DNA from: an uncultured Candidatus Melainabacteria bacterium
GTDB taxonomy: Bacteria; Cyanobacteriota; Vampirovibrionia; Gastranaerophilales; Gastranaerophilaceae
NCBI GenBank assembly: GCA_946186335.1
Contig: CAMHMW010000083.1
Location: forward strand, 1 to 7,815
Direction: 5' to 3'
Length of the DNA stretch: 7,815 nucleotides
Positions 6,783-7,815 of the stretch are shown piece by piece. Numbering within the stretch: position 1 is the stretch's first letter; each line of letters begins with the position of its first letter. The notes under the pieces were generated by a model, which was given only the letters and a program-made list of their open reading frames with translations, ran no database searches and had not been told where the DNA came from. Position numbers and translations under genes: made by a program.

Positions 6783-6786
6783 GCAA
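6753..6786. repeat. Inverted repeat overlapping the DXP synthase promoter
   Basis: ATACAAT (6758-6764) and ATTGTAT (6773-6779) are perfect seven-base arms around an eight-base centre. An outer pair TTGC (6753-6756) and GCAA (6783-6786) extends the symmetry to 11 pairs with a small internal mismatch. The dyad covers both the -35 and -10 boxes, which is where a repressor operator would sit. The absence of a following T-run argues against a terminator for the upstream gene. Confidence 0.45.
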
Positions 6787-6814
6787 AATATAGTAAAAAG
6801 AAAGAGAGAAAATA

Positions 6815-7815
6815 ATGATTTTAGACAAGATAAACTATCCGAAAGACCTGAAAACACTAACCGTTGATGAAATGAACTCGCTTGCAGGCGAAATACGGGA
6901 ACTGATTATAAAAAAAGTAAATACAACCGGCGGACACATGGGACCTAATCTTGGTATTGTTGAAGCAACAATAGCACTTCATTATGTATTTAATTGTCCC
7001 GATGATAAAATAATTTTTGACGTTTCCCACCAGTGTTACCCCCATAAAATTTTGACAGGCAGAAAAGAGGGCTTTACAAACCCTGAAATGTATGAAAAAT
7101 ATACGGGCTACACCGCCCCCGAAGAAAGTGAATATGACCTTTTTAAAGTCGGTCACACATCAACCTCCGTGAGTCTTGCAACAGGAGTTGCAAAAGCCCG
7201 TGATTTAAAGGGTGAAAATTATAACGTAATCGCACTTATCGGTGACGGTTCACTCTCGGGCGGAGAGGCTCTTGAAGGTTTGGATAATGCTGCTGCTTTA
7301 AATTCAAATATTATAATTATCGTTAACGATAACGAAATGTCTATTGCAGAAAACCACGGAGGGCTTTATGACAACTTAAAAACCCTCAGAGAAACCAACG
7401 GACAGGCTGAATGTAATTTGTTTAAGGCTTTTGGGTTTGATTATTTATATGTTGAAAACGGCAATAATGTATCGGATTTAATTGACACATTCAAGAAGGT
7501 AAAAGACATTCCGCATCCGGTTGTTGTTCATATCCATACACTGAAAGGAATGGGACTTCCAGTTGCGGAAGAAAACAAAGAGGCTTTCCACTGGATTATG
7601 CCAGGAACATTAGACAAAAAAGACGATGCACCTGTTTTTGATTTTGAATCTTATGAAACAATTACAAAAGATTTTATATTAAACAAGGTTAAGGAAAATC
7701 CTGCAACCTGTCTTATCAATGCAGGAACTCCGGGAGTATTTTGGTTTGATAAAAAATACAGAGAATCTTTGGGTAAAAATTACACTGATGTTGGTATAGC
7801 AGAAGAACACGCCGT
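6815..7815 (+). CDS. dxs: 1-deoxy-D-xylulose-5-phosphate synthase, short type (partial)
   Basis: The first 333 codons are present; the 3' part lies beyond the window edge. DXP synthase condenses pyruvate with glyceraldehyde 3-phosphate, using thiamine diphosphate and Mg2+, to supply the MEP isoprenoid pathway and precursors of thiamine and pyridoxal phosphate. Visible marks are GGHMGPNLG (39-47) with the active-site His41, DVSHQCYPHKILTGR (69-83), ESEYDLFKVGHTSTS (104-118), the cofactor motif GDGSLSGG (143-150) with D144, NDNEMSI (171-177) with metal ligands N173 and M175, and DVGIAEEHA (325-333), where E330 matches the cofactor-activating Glu. The segment after NDNEMSI is several tens of residues shorter than in E. 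coli Dxs, and the usual DGHD region reads NGN (215-217). These features fit the short, roughly 580-residue Dxs-like group seen in some lactobacilli and enterococci. The ATG has a purine-rich site 5-12 bases upstream and gives the expected N-terminus. It has its own promoter candidate. Confidence 0.9.
   Translation, partial: MILDKINYPKDLKTLTVDEMNSLAGEIRELIIKKVNTTGGHMGPNLGIVEATIALHYVFNCPDDKIIFDVSHQCYPHKILTGRKEGFTNPEMYEKYTGYTAPEESEYDLFKVGHTSTSVSLATGVAKARDLKGENYNVIALIGDGSLSGGEALEGLDNAAALNSNIIIIVNDNEMSIAENHGGLYDNLKTLRETNGQAECNLFKAFGFDYLYVENGNNVSDLIDTFKKVKDIPHPVVVHIHTLKGMGLPVAEENKEAFHWIMPGTLDKKDDAPVFDFESYETITKDFILNKVKENPATCLINAGTPGVFWFDKKYRESLGKNYTDVGIAEEHA

Noticed and set aside
6735..6786. Rho-independent terminator after the metallophosphatase gene
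   Set aside because: Neither inverted repeat in the gap has a GC-rich stem or a following T-run; the second is better explained by its overlap with a promoter.
6857..7156. Minus-strand frame of 99 codons within the DXP synthase gene
   Set aside because: The plus-strand frame holds conserved Dxs motifs throughout; the minus-strand product resembles nothing and has no promoter.
1..7815. Mobile elements, CRISPR arrays, tRNA or rRNA genes
   Set aside because: No transposase or integrase motifs, no regularly spaced repeats and no tRNA or rRNA-like sequence were seen; intergenic space is too small for most of these.

Overview
The window looks like chromosomal DNA from a low-GC bacterium. TGA is used as a normal stop, and coding density is very high: no gene-free stretch exceeds about 105 bases. 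The low GC, a CHASE2-type diguanylate cyclase, a large ATPase/TPR protein of unfamiliar type and the short form of DXP synthase together make me favour a gut Vampirovibrionia/Melainabacteria-type organism (Gastranaerophilales). A Clostridia-like Firmicute is the main alternative. This placement is inference from gene style only; no rRNA or universal marker is present to settle it.

Layout. Positions 11-4773 form a probable three-gene plus-strand operon behind a good sigma70-like promoter (TTGTCA, 17-base spacer, TATACT). It runs from a membrane CHASE2-GGDEF diguanylate cyclase (69-1775), six bases later to an 802-residue P-loop ATPase with a C-terminal TPR array (1782-4190), then to the 16S rRNA methyltransferase gene rsmG (4180-4773), which overlaps its neighbour by 11 bases. 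A minus-strand YjbQ-family gene (4763-5179) converges on rsmG and overlaps its 3' end by 11 bases. A divergent 104-base intergenic region follows. Then come a plus-strand cytoplasmic 5'-nucleotidase/UshA-like metallophosphatase (5284-6735), a 79-base gap with a well-formed promoter and an inverted repeat, and the first 333 codons of a short-type 1-deoxy-D-xylulose-5-phosphate synthase (6815 to the window edge).

How the genes may work together. The first two genes are probably co-expressed and could form a sensory unit: an extracytoplasmic CHASE2 sensor that makes c-di-GMP, and a soluble STAND/MalT-like NTPase whose TPRs would bind a partner or ligand. The ATPase has no recognisable output domain, and its role is unknown. 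rsmG is a housekeeping gene carried at the tail of this operon. DXP synthase feeds isoprenoid, thiamine and pyridoxal synthesis, and YjbQ proteins have a reported thiamine-phosphate synthase side activity, so there is a loose thiamine theme, but the genes are not in one operon.

The points most worth a second look are: the CHASE2-GGDEF/ATPase-TPR pair; a UshA-like protein that keeps its metal ligands but appears to have lost the catalytic His-Asp pair; a predicted leaderless start for that gene; similar dyad-containing promoters before the last two genes; and a strong hairpin inside the metallophosphatase reading frame. No mobile element, CRISPR array, tRNA or rRNA was seen.
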